In this document: positions 32,594 through 41,746 of the stretch, piece after piece
Layout: each line of letters begins with the position of its first letter
Position numbering within the stretch: the first letter of the stretch is position 1
NCBI RefSeq assembly: GCF_014654615.1
Contig: NZ_BNBB01000016.1
Location: 1 to 64,000, forward strand
Direction: 5' to 3'
DNA: 64,000 nt
Source: Streptosporangium violaceochromogenes
GTDB taxonomy: Bacteria > Actinomycetota > Actinomycetes > Streptosporangiales > Streptosporangiaceae
Notes under the pieces: generated by a model
What the model saw: only the letters and a program-made list of their open reading frames with translations
What the model was told of the DNA's origin: nothing
The model's database searches: none
Translations under genes and position numbers: made by a program

Positions 32594-33511
32594 TCACCTC
32601 CGGTACATGACGTCGACGTCCCAGCGGGTGAAGCCAAGCTTCTCGTAGAGGCGGATCGCCGCGGCGTTGCTCTCGTCCACGTACAGCATCACCTGGGCCA
32701 GGCCCCGCGACCGCAGGTGGGTCAGGCCCGCGAGGGTGAGCGCCCCGCCCAGCCCGCCGCCCTGCTCGGCGGGGTCGACGCCGACGACGTAGACCTCGCC
32801 GATCGGCTCGTGCCCGTGGCCGCCGTCACCGTGCACCTTGGTCCAGTGGAACCCCACCAGCCTGCCGCCGGCCGTCTCGGGCCGCTCCGCCAGGAAGAAG
32901 CCCGCCGGGTCGAACCACGGCTCCCGCTCGCGCCGCCTCAGATCCTCGACGGTCCACGCCCCCTGCTCGGGGTGGTGGGCGAACGCCCTGGCGTTGAGCG
33001 CCACCCACGCCTCCTCGTCGGAGGAGCCGGGTTCGAACGCGCGCAGCCGTACGCCCGGGGGCAGGTCGTAGGAGGGGAGCGGCGCGAACAGGGAACGGCG
33101 CATCTGCCAGAGCGACCTGGCCTTGACGAAGCCCGCCGACGCCGCAAGGGCCCCGGCCCCGGGGTGGTCGCCGTGCGCCCACAGCCGCAGCCGCCCGCCG
33201 GTCCGCTCCAGGACGGCCCGTAGCAGGTGCCGGCCGTATCCCCGGCGCCGGAACGCCGGGTGGATCACCAGCTCCCCGCTGGGGCCCTCGACCGGGTCGG
33301 TGGGGTCCACGTGCGCGTAGCCGGCGAGGTCGTGCCCGGCGTACAACAGGACGGCCCCCGCTCGCTCGTCACCGCCGTAACGCAGGTGCAGCATCACGTG
33401 CTCGTTGAGGGGCCTGACCCCGTCCGCCTCCGTGGCGGTCTCGACCACCGCGAGCACGGCGGCCACACGTTCTTCGTCAAGTCGTCCCCTGTGTTCCACG
33501 CGCACGTTCAT
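32594..33511 (-). CDS. mshD: Mycothiol synthase (acetyltransferase)
   Basis: A 305-residue protein of two GNAT domains. The N-terminal one contains HPAFRRRGYGRHLLRAVLER and the C-terminal active one contains EVYVVGVDPAEQGGGLGG with LYVDESNAAAIRLYEKLGF. It acetylates the cysteinyl amine of Cys-GlcN-Ins in the last step of mycothiol synthesis, so it also marks the host as actinobacterial. Convergent with the phosphate transporter gene. Confidence 0.92.
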   Translation of the reverse strand: MNVRVEHRGRLDEERVAAVLAVVETATEADGVRPLNEHVMLHLRYGGDERAGAVLLYAGHDLAGYAHVDPTDPVEGPSGELVIHPAFRRRGYGRHLLRAVLERTGGRLRLWAHGDHPGAGALAASAGFVKARSLWQMRRSLFAPLPSYDLPPGVRLRAFEPGSSDEEAWVALNARAFAHHPEQGAWTVEDLRRREREPWFDPAGFFLAERPETAGGRLVGFHWTKVHGDGGHGHEPIGEVYVVGVDPAEQGGGLGGALTLAGLTHLRSRGLAQVMLYVDESNAAAIRLYEKLGFTRWDVDVMYRR

Positions 33512-33642
33512 GTTCTGGACTCTAGGCGGGTCCGAATCCCGCCGGACGGTCGGGGACTGGCAAAAGCCGCCATGCCGCGGACCGGTTAATCGTTACCTGT
33601 CGGGCATTCCCCGCGTGGATCACCGCTTTAGTGTCGTGGTTC

Positions 33643-35511
33643 ATGACGTCTCGCTCCTTTCAGCGATTGATCATGGCCGGTGTCCTCGCCGGAACCGGTC
33701 TCGTGCTCGTGCCGGGATCTGCAGAGGCGGGTGACCGATCCTCCGGGGCCGCGTCCTCCGCGTCCTCCGCGTCCCCCGCGTCCTCCGCCTCTCCCACGTC
33801 CTCGGGGACGGTCCCGATCCGCCTCCTGGCCGTCAACGACTTCCACGGCAATCTCGAACCCCCGACCGGTTCGTCCGGCCGCATGGTCGACGAGACCGGC
33901 ACCACCGTCGAGGCGGGCGGCGCCGCCTACCTGGCGGCCCACCTGAAACGGATGTCCGACCGCAACACGCTGAAGGTCGCCCAGGGCGACCTGATCGGTG
34001 CCACCCCGCTGCTGTCGGCGGCCTACCACGACGAACCCTCGGTCGAGTTTCTCGGCAAGGTGGGCGTCACCGCCTCGGCGGTCGGCAACCACGAGTTCGA
34101 CGAGGGCTACGCCGAGCTCCGACGCGTCATGCGCGGCGGCTGCCACCCGGTGGACGGCTGCTCGCCCGCCGGTGCCTGGAAGGGGGCCGGCTACTCCTAC
34201 CTCGGAGCCAACGTGCTTCTGCGGCGGCCGGACCGGACCGCCGAGAGGGAGGCGCTCGCCGCGCTGACCGGCGGGAACGCGGGCGCGTCGCGCGACCGGC
34301 TGAGGGATCTGCTGAAGGACTACGGCATCCCCGCACTGCCCCCGGTGGCCGTCCGCCGGATGAACGGCGTGCCGATCGGTTTCATCGGCCTGGTCACCCG
34401 GACCACCCCGGACATCGTCACCTCCGAGGGGGTCAAGGACCTGGAGTTCGCCGACGAGGTCAAGGCGGCCGGCGTCGCCTCCCGGCTGCTGGCCCTGGCC
34501 GGGGTCAGGGCCCAGGTCGTGCTCGTCCACGAGGGGGATCAGGTGGCTCCCGGCACGTCGCCCGACGCCTGCGGCGCCCAGCCGGGTCCGGGCAGCCGGA
34601 TCGCGACCCAGGTCGACGCCGAGGTCGACATGGTCCTCAGCGGCCATTCCCACCAGGCGTACCTGTGCACGGTGTCCGACCCCGCCGGCGGCAGGCGGCT
34701 GTTCAGCCAGGGGGGTTCCTTCGGGCGCGTGATCACCCAGGTGGACTTCCGGGTGGACGTCCGTACCCGTGACGTCGTGCGCTCCTCGGTCACCGCGGAC
34801 AACCAGGTCGTGACCCGGACCGTTCCGCCGGACCCGGAGATCACCGCGTTCGTCCAGACGTGGAAGGAGCGCGTCGCCCCGGTGGCGAACAGGCCGATCG
34901 GAAAGATCACCGCGGACATCGTCAACGTCCCCTCCGCCTCCGGCGAGTCGCCCCTGGGCAACCTCATCGCCGACGCCCAGCTCGCCGCGACCAAGGCGGG
35001 CGGAGGAGCCCGGATCGCCCTGATGAACCCGGGGGGCGTGCGCGCGAGCCTCGCCTACGCGGGGTCGCCGGCGGGGGAGGGCGACGGTGTGGTGACCTAC
35101 GGCGAGGCCTTCACCGTGCAGCCGTTCAACAACCTCACGCAGGTGGTGACGCTCACCGGCGCGCAACTCAAGACCGTTCTCGAACAGCAGTTCACCGGCG
35201 GCCCCAACGCCCAGCCCTTCGACAAGGTCCTGCAGCCGTCGTCGAATCTCACCTACTCCTACTCCAGGAGCGCGACGTGGGGGGCGAAGGTCTCCGACAT
35301 CAGGATCGACGGTGTCGCCGTGACCGGCGCGGAGAGCGTCCGGGTCGCCGCCAACAACTTCCTCCTCGGCGGAGGTGACGCCTTCCCGGCGTTCAAGGAC
35401 GGGGCGAACCTGTGGAGCGGCCCGCTCGACATCGACGCCCTCGCCGCCTACTTCGCCGCCAACCCGCTGGTCGCGCCTCCGGTTCCCGGCCACATCACCG
35501 TGACCCCGTAG
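33643..35511 (+). CDS. Secreted 5'-nucleotidase/2',3'-cyclic phosphodiesterase family protein
   Basis: A 622-residue exported metallophosphoesterase. It has a signal peptide (about 1-29), then a calcineurin-like domain with LLAVNDFHGNLEPP, AQGDLIGATPLLS, VGNHEFDEG and LSGHSHQAYLC, and a 5'-nucleotidase C-terminal domain from about 410 (GESPLGNLIADAQL, NPGGVRASL). It would release phosphate from extracellular nucleotides, which fits the phosphate importer nearby. An in-frame GTG at 33631 is an alternative start. A strong terminator follows. Confidence 0.9.
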   Translation: MTSRSFQRLIMAGVLAGTGLVLVPGSAEAGDRSSGAASSASSASPASSASPTSSGTVPIRLLAVNDFHGNLEPPTGSSGRMVDETGTTVEAGGAAYLAAHLKRMSDRNTLKVAQGDLIGATPLLSAAYHDEPSVEFLGKVGVTASAVGNHEFDEGYAELRRVMRGGCHPVDGCSPAGAWKGAGYSYLGANVLLRRPDRTAEREALAALTGGNAGASRDRLRDLLKDYGIPALPPVAVRRMNGVPIGFIGLVTRTTPDIVTSEGVKDLEFADEVKAAGVASRLLALAGVRAQVVLVHEGDQVAPGTSPDACGAQPGPGSRIATQVDAEVDMVLSGHSHQAYLCTVSDPAGGRRLFSQGGSFGRVITQVDFRVDVRTRDVVRSSVTADNQVVTRTVPPDPEITAFVQTWKERVAPVANRPIGKITADIVNVPSASGESPLGNLIADAQLAATKAGGGARIALMNPGGVRASLAYAGSPAGEGDGVVTYGEAFTVQPFNNLTQVVTLTGAQLKTVLEQQFTGGPNAQPFDKVLQPSSNLTYSYSRSATWGAKVSDIRIDGVAVTGAESVRVAANNFLLGGGDAFPAFKDGANLWSGPLDIDALAAYFAANPLVAPPVPGHITVTP

Positions 35512-35521
35512 GGGTGTCCCC

Positions 35522-35553
35522 CACCGCCCCGGCGGGTGTCCGCCGGGGCGGTG
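35522..35553 (+). terminator. Terminator hairpin after the nucleotidase gene
   Basis: CACCGCCCCGGCGG (35522-35535), loop GTGT, CCGCCGGGGCGGTG (35540-35553): a perfect 14-bp stem 11 bp after the stop. No U-tract, as is common in actinomycetes. Confidence 0.8.
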
Positions 35554-35683
35554 CTCCCCCGTAAAGGTGGGCGCCGTTCCAGGTAAAACCCGCGATACCT
35601 CTGCCGTCAGTAAAAACCGACCGGCGTAGTTTGGGCATATCCCTAGAAGGCAGGCCGTACCAGGCTAATCGGGGGTGGCGGCT

Positions 35684-36364
35684 ATGTCGGACCAGCTGTT
35701 CCAGGATCGGCGGGAGGCCGGTCGCGTGCTGGCGGGCCTTCTGGGCCGCTACCGGGACAGAACCGACCTTGTGGTCATGGCGCTGCCCAGGGGTGGGGTT
35801 CCCGTGGCGTACGAGGTCGCCCTGGCCCTCGGCGCCCCCCTCGACGTCTTCGTCGTCCGCAAGCTCGGCCTGCCGGGCCGTGAGGAACTGGCGATGGGGG
35901 CGATCGCAGGCGGCGGGGTCATCGTGTTCAACGAGGACCTGGTCGGGGCGCTGGACATCTCGCCGAGGGTCATCGGGCGGGTGGCCGAGCGCGAGGGCCG
36001 CGAGCTTCTGAGAAGGGAGCGGCTGTACCGGGAGGGGCGTCCCCCGCCCGACCTCGCCGGCAAGACCGTCCTTCTGGTGGACGACGGACTCGCCACGGGG
36101 GCGAGCATGCGCGCCGCCGTCGAGGCGCTGCGCGCCCACCGGCCGGCCTGGATCGTCGTCGCCGTCCCCACCGCGCCCGAGGCGTCCTGCCTCGAACTCG
36201 ACGCCCTGGCCGACGAGGTGGTCTGCGCCGTCACCCCGTCCCCCTTCCTGGCGGTCGGCATGTCGTATGAGGACTTCGCCCAGACGACCGACGAGGAGGT
36301 GCGCGACCTGCTTCGCGCCGCGTCGGGGCCACGGCGCGTGCCGCCGAGCGGCTCGAAGCGGTGA
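35684..36364 (+). CDS. Phosphoribosyltransferase family protein
   Basis: A 226-residue type I phosphoribosyltransferase-fold protein with the PRPP-binding motif TVLLVDDGLATGAS (about 127-140) and an N-terminal MALPRGGVPVAYEVA. Proteins of this group commonly sit beside or are fused to a dienelactone-hydrolase-like domain; the exact base or substrate is unknown. The ATG at 35684 follows GGGGGTGG; a GTG at 35675 is possible. Next gene is the hydrolase, in the same direction. Confidence 0.85.
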   Translation: MSDQLFQDRREAGRVLAGLLGRYRDRTDLVVMALPRGGVPVAYEVALALGAPLDVFVVRKLGLPGREELAMGAIAGGGVIVFNEDLVGALDISPRVIGRVAEREGRELLRRERLYREGRPPPDLAGKTVLLVDDGLATGASMRAAVEALRAHRPAWIVVAVPTAPEASCLELDALADEVVCAVTPSPFLAVGMSYEDFAQTTDEEVRDLLRAASGPRRVPPSGSKR

Positions 36365-36498
36365 TCTTCGCCGGCGGGCCGGGCGGCGGGGAAGGGGCCC
36401 CTGCCCGGCGAACACGGGCGGCCCGCACATCCAGCGAACAGGGAAGAGGGGACCGCGGCCGGTCCGGCGGTGCGGCTCCCTTCCCGGGAGGGGAAACC

Positions 36499-37194
36499 AT
36501 GAACGCGGTCCGGATGAACCTGGAGCGTCTGGAGATCCCGGTGGCCGACGGTGTCGCGCTGGAGGCCGACGTCGTGGTGCCGCACCCGGCGCACGGGGTG
36601 GTCCTGTTCGCGCACGGCAGCGGCAGCAGCCGCCACAGCCCGCGCAACCGCTACGTGGCGGGCGAACTCCAGCGAGCCGGCCTGGCCACGGTCCTGGCCG
36701 ACCTGCTCACGCCGGCCGAGGAACGGGTCGACCTGAGGACCGCCGAGCTGCGCTTCGACATCGACCTGCTGGCCGTGCGGCTGGAGGGGCTGATCGACTG
36801 GCTGGCCGGGCACGACCCCACCAAGGGACTGCACGCCGGTCTCTTCGGCGCCAGCACGGGGGCGGCGGCGGCGCTGGTCGCGGCAGGGTCCCGGCCCGCC
36901 GTGCGGGCGGTCGTCTCCCGGGGCGGCAGGCCGGACCTCGCGGGGGAGGCCCTGCGGGCGGTGCGCCGGCCCACGCTGCTGATCGTCGGGGAGGCGGACC
37001 CCGTCGTCCTCACGCTCAACCGCGAGGCGTTGAGGCAACTGCGCGGAGAGACACGCCTGGAGATCGTCCCGGGGGCCACGCACCTCTTCGAGGAGCCCGG
37101 CGCGCTGGAGCAGGTGGCCTATCTGGCCAGGGAGTGGTTCCTGCGCTATCTGCCCCTTTCGCCGGACCGGCAGGAGGGCCCTCTCCTTCCCTGA
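36499..37194 (+). CDS. Dienelactone hydrolase-like alpha/beta hydrolase
   Basis: A 231-residue cytoplasmic alpha/beta hydrolase. It has FAHGSGSSRHSPRN at the oxyanion region, the nucleophile motif FGASTGAA, an acidic residue in IVGEADPVV and the His in PGATHLFEEPG. GGGAGGGGAA precedes the ATG. It follows the phosphoribosyltransferase gene with a 134-bp gap; the two domains are fused in some relatives, which suggests a joint but unknown task. Confidence 0.85.
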   Translation: MNAVRMNLERLEIPVADGVALEADVVVPHPAHGVVLFAHGSGSSRHSPRNRYVAGELQRAGLATVLADLLTPAEERVDLRTAELRFDIDLLAVRLEGLIDWLAGHDPTKGLHAGLFGASTGAAAALVAAGSRPAVRAVVSRGGRPDLAGEALRAVRRPTLLIVGEADPVVLTLNREALRQLRGETRLEIVPGATHLFEEPGALEQVAYLAREWFLRYLPLSPDRQEGPLLP

Positions 37195-37319
37195 GGTTTC
37201 CTGAGGTTTCCTGAGGGAGAGCCGGTTCCCCGAGGGAGGGGGAGCCCCGAGGGAGAAAACCGGGACACCCGGACACCCGGCAAACGGGAGAGCGGGGGAA
37301 GGGGAGAAGGGCGGGCGGG

Positions 37320-38033
37320 TCAGCGGCGGGCGGGCGCGCGTTCCTCGGGGGTCTCGATGCCGCGCTCGGGAACGAACCGGTAGCCGACGTTGCGCACGGT
37401 GCCGATCAGGGACTCGTACTCGGCGCCGAGCTTGGCGCGCAGCCGGCGGACGTGGACGTCCACCGTCCGCGTGCCGCCGAAGTAGTCGTAGCCCCAGACC
37501 TCCTGCAGGAGCTGGGCGCGGGTGAAGACCCGGCCGGGGTGCTGCGCCAGGTACTTCAGGAGCTCGAACTCCTTGAAGGTCAGGTCGAGCGCGCGACCGC
37601 GGAGCCGGGCGGTGTAGGTGGCCTCGTCGATCGTCAGGTCGCCGCTGCGGATCTCGTCGGGGGTCTCATCGGCGGCGGCCATGTTCAGCCGGCCCAGGGC
37701 GATCCGCAGCCGGGCCTCGACCTCCGCGGGGCCGGCACCGCACAGGACGACGTCGTCGGCGCCCCACTCGGCCGTCATCGCGGCCAGGCCCCCCTCGGTG
37801 ACGATCACCAGCAGGGGGCAGGTGATGCCGGTGGTCCGCAGCAGCCGGCACAGCCCCTTGGCGTGGACGAGGTCGCGGCGCGCGTCGACCAGGACGGCGT
37901 CGGCGGGAGGGGCGTCGATCAGAGCGGTCGCCTCGGCGGGCGCGACCCGGACGGAGTGCAGCAGCAGTCCCAGCGCCGGGAGTACCTCGGCCGAGGGTTC
38001 AAGGGCGTTGGTGAGCAGCAGCAGGTTGCCCAC
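37320..38033 (-). CDS. glnR: Nitrogen regulator GlnR (orphan OmpR-type)
   Basis: A 237-residue OmpR-family regulator. The receiver-like domain begins LLLLTNALEPSAEVLPALGL, and the winged helix (about 135-230) has LTFKEFELLKYLAQHPGRVF and DYFGGTRTVDVHVRRLRAK, both as I know them from Streptomyces GlnR, which controls glnA, amtB and nitrogen assimilation. No histidine kinase is nearby, as expected. GTG at 38033 is chosen because GGAAAGGAG precedes it. Confidence 0.88.
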   Translation of the reverse strand: MGNLLLLTNALEPSAEVLPALGLLLHSVRVAPAEATALIDAPPADAVLVDARRDLVHAKGLCRLLRTTGITCPLLVIVTEGGLAAMTAEWGADDVVLCGAGPAEVEARLRIALGRLNMAAADETPDEIRSGDLTIDEATYTARLRGRALDLTFKEFELLKYLAQHPGRVFTRAQLLQEVWGYDYFGGTRTVDVHVRRLRAKLGAEYESLIGTVRNVGYRFVPERGIETPEERAPARR

Positions 38034-38256
38034 GATGGCTCCTTTCCGTGTCACGTAGGCGATGGCCGTACAAAAACACGTAAGGACCCGGAGGCTTCGT
38101 CGTCCAGGTCCCGTGTAGGCGAGGATAGCTCACGGGGATGAGGCGTCCGGTGGGCGCCCACCCGGTGAGCGGTGTTTCCCCTGGTGGATTCACGGTAACA
38201 GGACGGTGACCGCGCGTATGTGCCGCGTGGGGGTTGTACGAGGAGTTGATGCGCGG

Positions 38257-38508
38257 ATGGCGCGGGGGACGATTCGCTACTGGGCGGCGGCCAAGGAGGC
38301 CGCGGGTGTCGCGGAGGAGCCCTTCGAGGCGGTGACGCTGGCCGAGCTGCTGGCGAGGGTCACGCTGGGGCGTGAGGGTCTCGCCCGGGTGGCGGCGCGC
38401 TCGTCCTTCCTGGTCGACGGGGACCCGGTGGGCCGCAGGGCGCACGAGGCGGTCGTCCTCGCCGACGGGGCGACCGTCGAGGTCCTTCCCCCCTTCGCGG
38501 GCGGGTGA
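38257..38508 (+). CDS. MoaD/ThiS-family sulfur carrier protein
   Basis: An 83-residue beta-grasp protein ending PPFAGG; the C-terminal Gly-Gly is the thiocarboxylation site in MoaD/ThiS carriers. It begins GTIRYWAAAKEAAGV as in MoaD-like proteins. The ATG at 38257 is chosen by homology; GAGGAG lies 12 nt upstream. Divergent from glnR with 223 bp between, a layout I know from other actinomycetes. The recipient pathway (molybdopterin, thiamin or other) is not evident here. Confidence 0.85.
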   Translation: MARGTIRYWAAAKEAAGVAEEPFEAVTLAELLARVTLGREGLARVAARSSFLVDGDPVGRRAHEAVVLADGATVEVLPPFAGG

Positions 38509-38727
38509 GCCGGGACGGCCTTCCTCCGGCCGGCCCTCACCGAGGACGTTGAGGGATATCTGGGGATATGCGGTGAGATGGACGTGGAGATGTTAAGAAG
38601 TGAGTAATGCGATCTCCGAAATGATCGTCCTGATCGTGTGGTCGCCGCCGCGACGTTTTGGCCAGGATTACCGGGGCATGTGCTGCGTTGGCGGTCTGTC
38701 CGGGTCGGAGAGTGAACAGGGAGTCGG

Positions 38728-39408
38728 ATGCGCAGGCTGGTCGCTTTTCTGATTTTGCTGCTCGTTCTCCTCGCGATCGTGGACAGGGTGGCCGTCACCG
38801 GCGCCCAGCGGGAGATCGCCAAGCGGATCACCGCCAAGTACGACCTCGACACCCCGCCCGAGGTCTCCATCCTCGGCATCCCGTTCCTGACCCAGGCGAT
38901 CGCCGGGCGCTACGAGGAGGTCAAGGTCGCCGCGGGGCCGATGAGCCTGGCCGGGGTCCGCATGTCCGCGGTGGACTTCACCCTCCACGGCGTCACCGCG
39001 CCGCTACAGGACCTGGTGTTCCACGCCGAGCGGGTGACCATACGCGCCGAGCGTGTCGCGGGCACCGTCGTCGTGCCGCTGGAGACGCTGAACCAGAAGG
39101 CCCCGAGCGGGGTGAAAATCGCCGTCGCCGGCGACGCCCTCACGGTCAGCGGGGAGATCACCGTGCTGGGGCGGAAGGTGCCGGTGAAGGCCGATCTGAA
39201 AGTCGACGTGAACGACGACGAGATACGGTTCGTCCCCGGGAAGGTCACCCTCGGCGGCGGTATCCCGGTTCCCCAGCCCGAGCGTTTCATCGGCTACCGT
39301 CTCCCGATCGGGGACCTGCCGTTCAACCTGAAGGTGACCGGCGTCAAGGTCGTGCCGGAGGGGATCAGCGTCTCGGGTGAGGCGAGCAACGTGCCGCTGC
39401 GCGGCTGA
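38728..39408 (+). CDS. LmeA-like (DUF2993) phospholipid-binding protein
   Basis: A 226-residue protein with an N-terminal membrane helix or signal (LVAFLILLLVLLAIVDRVA) and a periplasm-type beta-rich domain with LGIPFLTQAIAGRYEEVKV and GYRLPIGDLPFNLKVTGVKV. LmeA of mycobacteria binds phospholipid and helps mature lipomannan; here a cell-envelope lipid role is inferred from the family only. Confidence 0.85.
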   Translation: MRRLVAFLILLLVLLAIVDRVAVTGAQREIAKRITAKYDLDTPPEVSILGIPFLTQAIAGRYEEVKVAAGPMSLAGVRMSAVDFTLHGVTAPLQDLVFHAERVTIRAERVAGTVVVPLETLNQKAPSGVKIAVAGDALTVSGEITVLGRKVPVKADLKVDVNDDEIRFVPGKVTLGGGIPVPQPERFIGYRLPIGDLPFNLKVTGVKVVPEGISVSGEASNVPLRG

Positions 39409-39550
39409 GACCACGACCGCTCCACGGTCGCGTCCGAGCCGGTACGGTCGAGGGGCCATCCGTTCCGACCGTCCCCACCTTCCTCCGTGTCCGGGCCCCG
39501 TACGGGCCGCCCGCCTTCCGTGACCGGACCGACCGCGACTGAGCCGAGCC

Positions 39551-40102
39551 GTGACTGAACCGAACCGCCCCCCCATGCGTTCCGAGGATGTGAGCCACGC
39601 CGGAACCGCCGATGAGCAGCTCGTCAGAGCGCTTTTCGACGAACACGGCGGGCCGCTTTACGGCTACGTTCTGCGGCTGACGGGCGACCCGGGAAGGGCG
39701 GAGGATGTCGTGCAGGAGACGCTGCTGCGGGCCTGGCGGCATCCCGACGCGCTCAACGGTCGTCCCGTCCGCGCCTGGCTGTTCACGGTGGCCCGCAACC
39801 TCGTCGTCGACCAGCATCGCGCGCGCAGGTCGCGCCCCCCGGAGACGGGGGCCGAGGCGCTCGCCGTCCTGCCCGCCGACGACGAGCTGGAGCGGGCCGT
39901 CGAGTCCTGGGCCGTCGCCGAGGCCCTTGCCACGCTGCGGCCGGAGCACCGTGAGGTGCTCGCCGAGGTCTACTACGGGGGGAAATCGGTGAAGGAGGCC
40001 GCCGAGGCGCTCGGCATCCCCGCCGGGACGGTGAAGTCACGTACGTACTACGCGCTTCGCGCGCTCAAACTGGCGCTGGAGGAGCGGGGGCTCGCGCCAT
40101 GA
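39551..40102 (+). CDS. ECF sigma factor (zf-HC2-linked group)
   Basis: A 183-residue ECF sigma factor. Region 2 at about 25-95 (LFDEHGGPLYGYVLRLTGD, ARNLVVDQHRARR) and region 4 at about 125-175 (VYYGGKSVKEAAEALGIPAG, then TVKSRTYYALRALK). GTG at 39551, or ATG at 39575. The stop overlaps the anti-sigma start by ATGA. Together they look like a redox- or envelope-responsive pair, since a thioredoxin-like gene follows. Confidence 0.9.
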   Translation: MTEPNRPPMRSEDVSHAGTADEQLVRALFDEHGGPLYGYVLRLTGDPGRAEDVVQETLLRAWRHPDALNGRPVRAWLFTVARNLVVDQHRARRSRPPETGAEALAVLPADDELERAVESWAVAEALATLRPEHREVLAEVYYGGKSVKEAAEALGIPAGTVKSRTYYALRALKLALEERGLAP

Positions 40103-40929
40103 CGACGAACTGTGACGACATCCGGCTGTCCCTGGGGGTGTACGCCCTCGGGGCGCTGGAGCCGGAGGAACGCGTGCTCGTCGAGGCCCACCTCGCCGGG
40201 TGCGCGGCCTGCCGGGCGGAGTCGGAGGAGCTGTCCGGTGTCTCGGCGTTCCTCGGGCGGGTGTCCGAGGAGGACGTGGCACAGGCCGCCCGGCCGCCCC
40301 GGGTGGTGCTCGACCGGCTGCTCGCCGTCAAGGTCAGACGGCGCCGGATCACCCGGACGCTGCTGTCGCTGGCGGCCTCGGTCTTGGTGATCGGGCTGGG
40401 CGGCGCGGTGTGGACGGCCAACCGGCCCGCGCAGGACAACGCCTCGACCCTGTCGGCCCCGCTGCCCGCCGGCAACGAGAGGTCCGGCGGCGAGAGCGAG
40501 GCCACCGGGGACGAAGGCACCTTCTCGGCCAGGCGGAAGCCCGACCCCTCCGGTGCCTCCCCCATGGACGCCCCCGCCTCGGCCGACGGCTCCTCCTCCG
40601 CCCTCCCCATGGAGGCGTACTCCGGCGAACGGCTGGTGCGCAAAGGGCGCAACGACCCCGTCCGCGCCACGGTGATCGCGACGGAGCGGGAGGGGACGAC
40701 CACCGTCAGGGTGGTGCTCTCCGGGGTCGCCATGGGCACCCCCTGCCGGCTGGAGGTGGTCGCCGCCGACGGCACGCGGCAGACGGCGGGCAACTGGATC
40801 GTCGACCGGGCCGCCTACGACGAGTCGGTCGCCCTGCCCGGCAGCACGACGATCCCGCTCGGGAGCATCGCGAAGTTCGAGATCGTCACCGGCAGGGGCC
40901 GCGTGCTGCTGACCGTCTCCGCCCGCTGA
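40099..40929 (+). CDS. Zinc-finger (zf-HC2) membrane anti-sigma factor
   Basis: A 276-residue anti-sigma factor. The N-terminal anti-sigma domain has the zinc motif HLAGCAACRAE (His31, Cys35, Cys38), one membrane helix lies at about 92-112, and a C-terminal extracytoplasmic domain (about 170-276) resembles anti-sigma-K-type domains (VRVVLSGVAMGTPCRLEVV). It would hold the preceding sigma factor until signalled. ATGA overlap with the sigma gene. Confidence 0.9.
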   Translation: MTTNCDDIRLSLGVYALGALEPEERVLVEAHLAGCAACRAESEELSGVSAFLGRVSEEDVAQAARPPRVVLDRLLAVKVRRRRITRTLLSLAASVLVIGLGGAVWTANRPAQDNASTLSAPLPAGNERSGGESEATGDEGTFSARRKPDPSGASPMDAPASADGSSSALPMEAYSGERLVRKGRNDPVRATVIATEREGTTTVRVVLSGVAMGTPCRLEVVAADGTRQTAGNWIVDRAAYDESVALPGSTTIPLGSIAKFEIVTGRGRVLLTVSAR

Positions 40930-41078
40930 ACCCTCCGGCGGGCCGCCGCCCGAGTTCCCGCGCGGCCTCCCGGGAGGGTTCCGGGGACACCCGGGACGTC
41001 AAGGACGCCGGGGATGTCGGGGATACCCGGGCCGGCGTGGGACGCCGAGGACACCGGGGAATGGCCGGGTGAGGGCGC

Positions 41079-41510
41079 GTGTTGTCGTCCTCTGTGACCG
41101 GATGGACAGTGGTGCTGATCACTCTCGCCGTGGCCACGATGGCGGGGGTGGTGATACGGCGGCGCGACGGCGTGCCGCGCGAGGCGGGAGGCGATGTGGA
41201 GAGGCTGACGTCCGGCGACCTCGACGCCCCGCTCGGGGAGCGGGCCACGCTCGTGCAGTTCTCCAGCGCCTTCTGCCAGCCCTGCCGGGCGACCCGCCGG
41301 ATCCTGTCCGAGGTGACGGAGATGGTCCCCGGGGTGGCCCACGTGGAGATCGACGCCGAGACCCGCCTGGACCTGGTCCGCTCCCTGAACGTCCTGCGCA
41401 CCCCGACGGTACTGATCCTTGACGCCTCGGGACGTGTGGTCAGGCGCGCCTCCGGGCAACCTCGTAAGGCGGACGTGATCGGAGCCCTGGGCCTCGCCGT
41501 CGGAGAGTGA
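41079..41510 (+). CDS. Membrane-anchored thioredoxin-like protein
   Basis: A 143-residue protein with one N-terminal membrane helix (about 8-26) and a thioredoxin fold whose active site is SSAFCQPCRATRR (Cys66, Cys69), then LRTPTVLILDASG with the cis-Pro. A thiol-disulfide role at the membrane. GTG at 41079 preceded by GAGGG. It lies between the sigma pair and the sulfur genes. Confidence 0.85.
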   Translation: MLSSSVTGWTVVLITLAVATMAGVVIRRRDGVPREAGGDVERLTSGDLDAPLGERATLVQFSSAFCQPCRATRRILSEVTEMVPGVAHVEIDAETRLDLVRSLNVLRTPTVLILDASGRVVRRASGQPRKADVIGALGLAVGE

Positions 41511-41600
41511 GCGCGCCGATCCGCCGTCCGCCGGGTCATCGGTCTCACAAACTGGACAGGGATGTGACAGAAGATGGAACGTCGGGGTAATGTCATGAGC

Positions 41601-41684
41601 ATGAACCCCACGACAGAGCTGCTGACGAAGCGGCGCGCGGTTGATTTCTGCCGCGTGGCCACCGCACTCTGTCGTGCCTCCTAA
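41601..41684 (+). CDS. Short Cys-containing leader peptide upstream of sulfur genes
   Basis: A 27-residue ORF (29 residues from the ATG at 41595) with a Thr-Glu-Leu-Leu start, RRAVDFCRVATALCR near its end and a TAA at 41682. A promoter-like pair, GTGACA (41564-41569) and TAATGT (41588-41593, 18-bp spacer), would start transcription at or next to the ATG, so it may be leaderless. Similar short putative leader peptides precede sulfur-metabolism genes in actinobacteria and can act by cysteine-dependent attenuation; here this is inferred. DUF4395 starts 62 bp downstream. Confidence 0.6.
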   Translation: MNPTTELLTKRRAVDFCRVATALCRAS

Positions 41685-41746
41685 GGGCGATCTCAAGCGG
41701 TCCTCGCGCCGCACCGATCTGTACACCCCTTCAGGATCATCAGACG

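Noticed and set aside
33628..35493. 621-codon minus-strand frame opposite the 5'-nucleotidase gene
   Set aside because: The plus strand encodes all nucleotidase motifs; the antisense translation is low-complexity.
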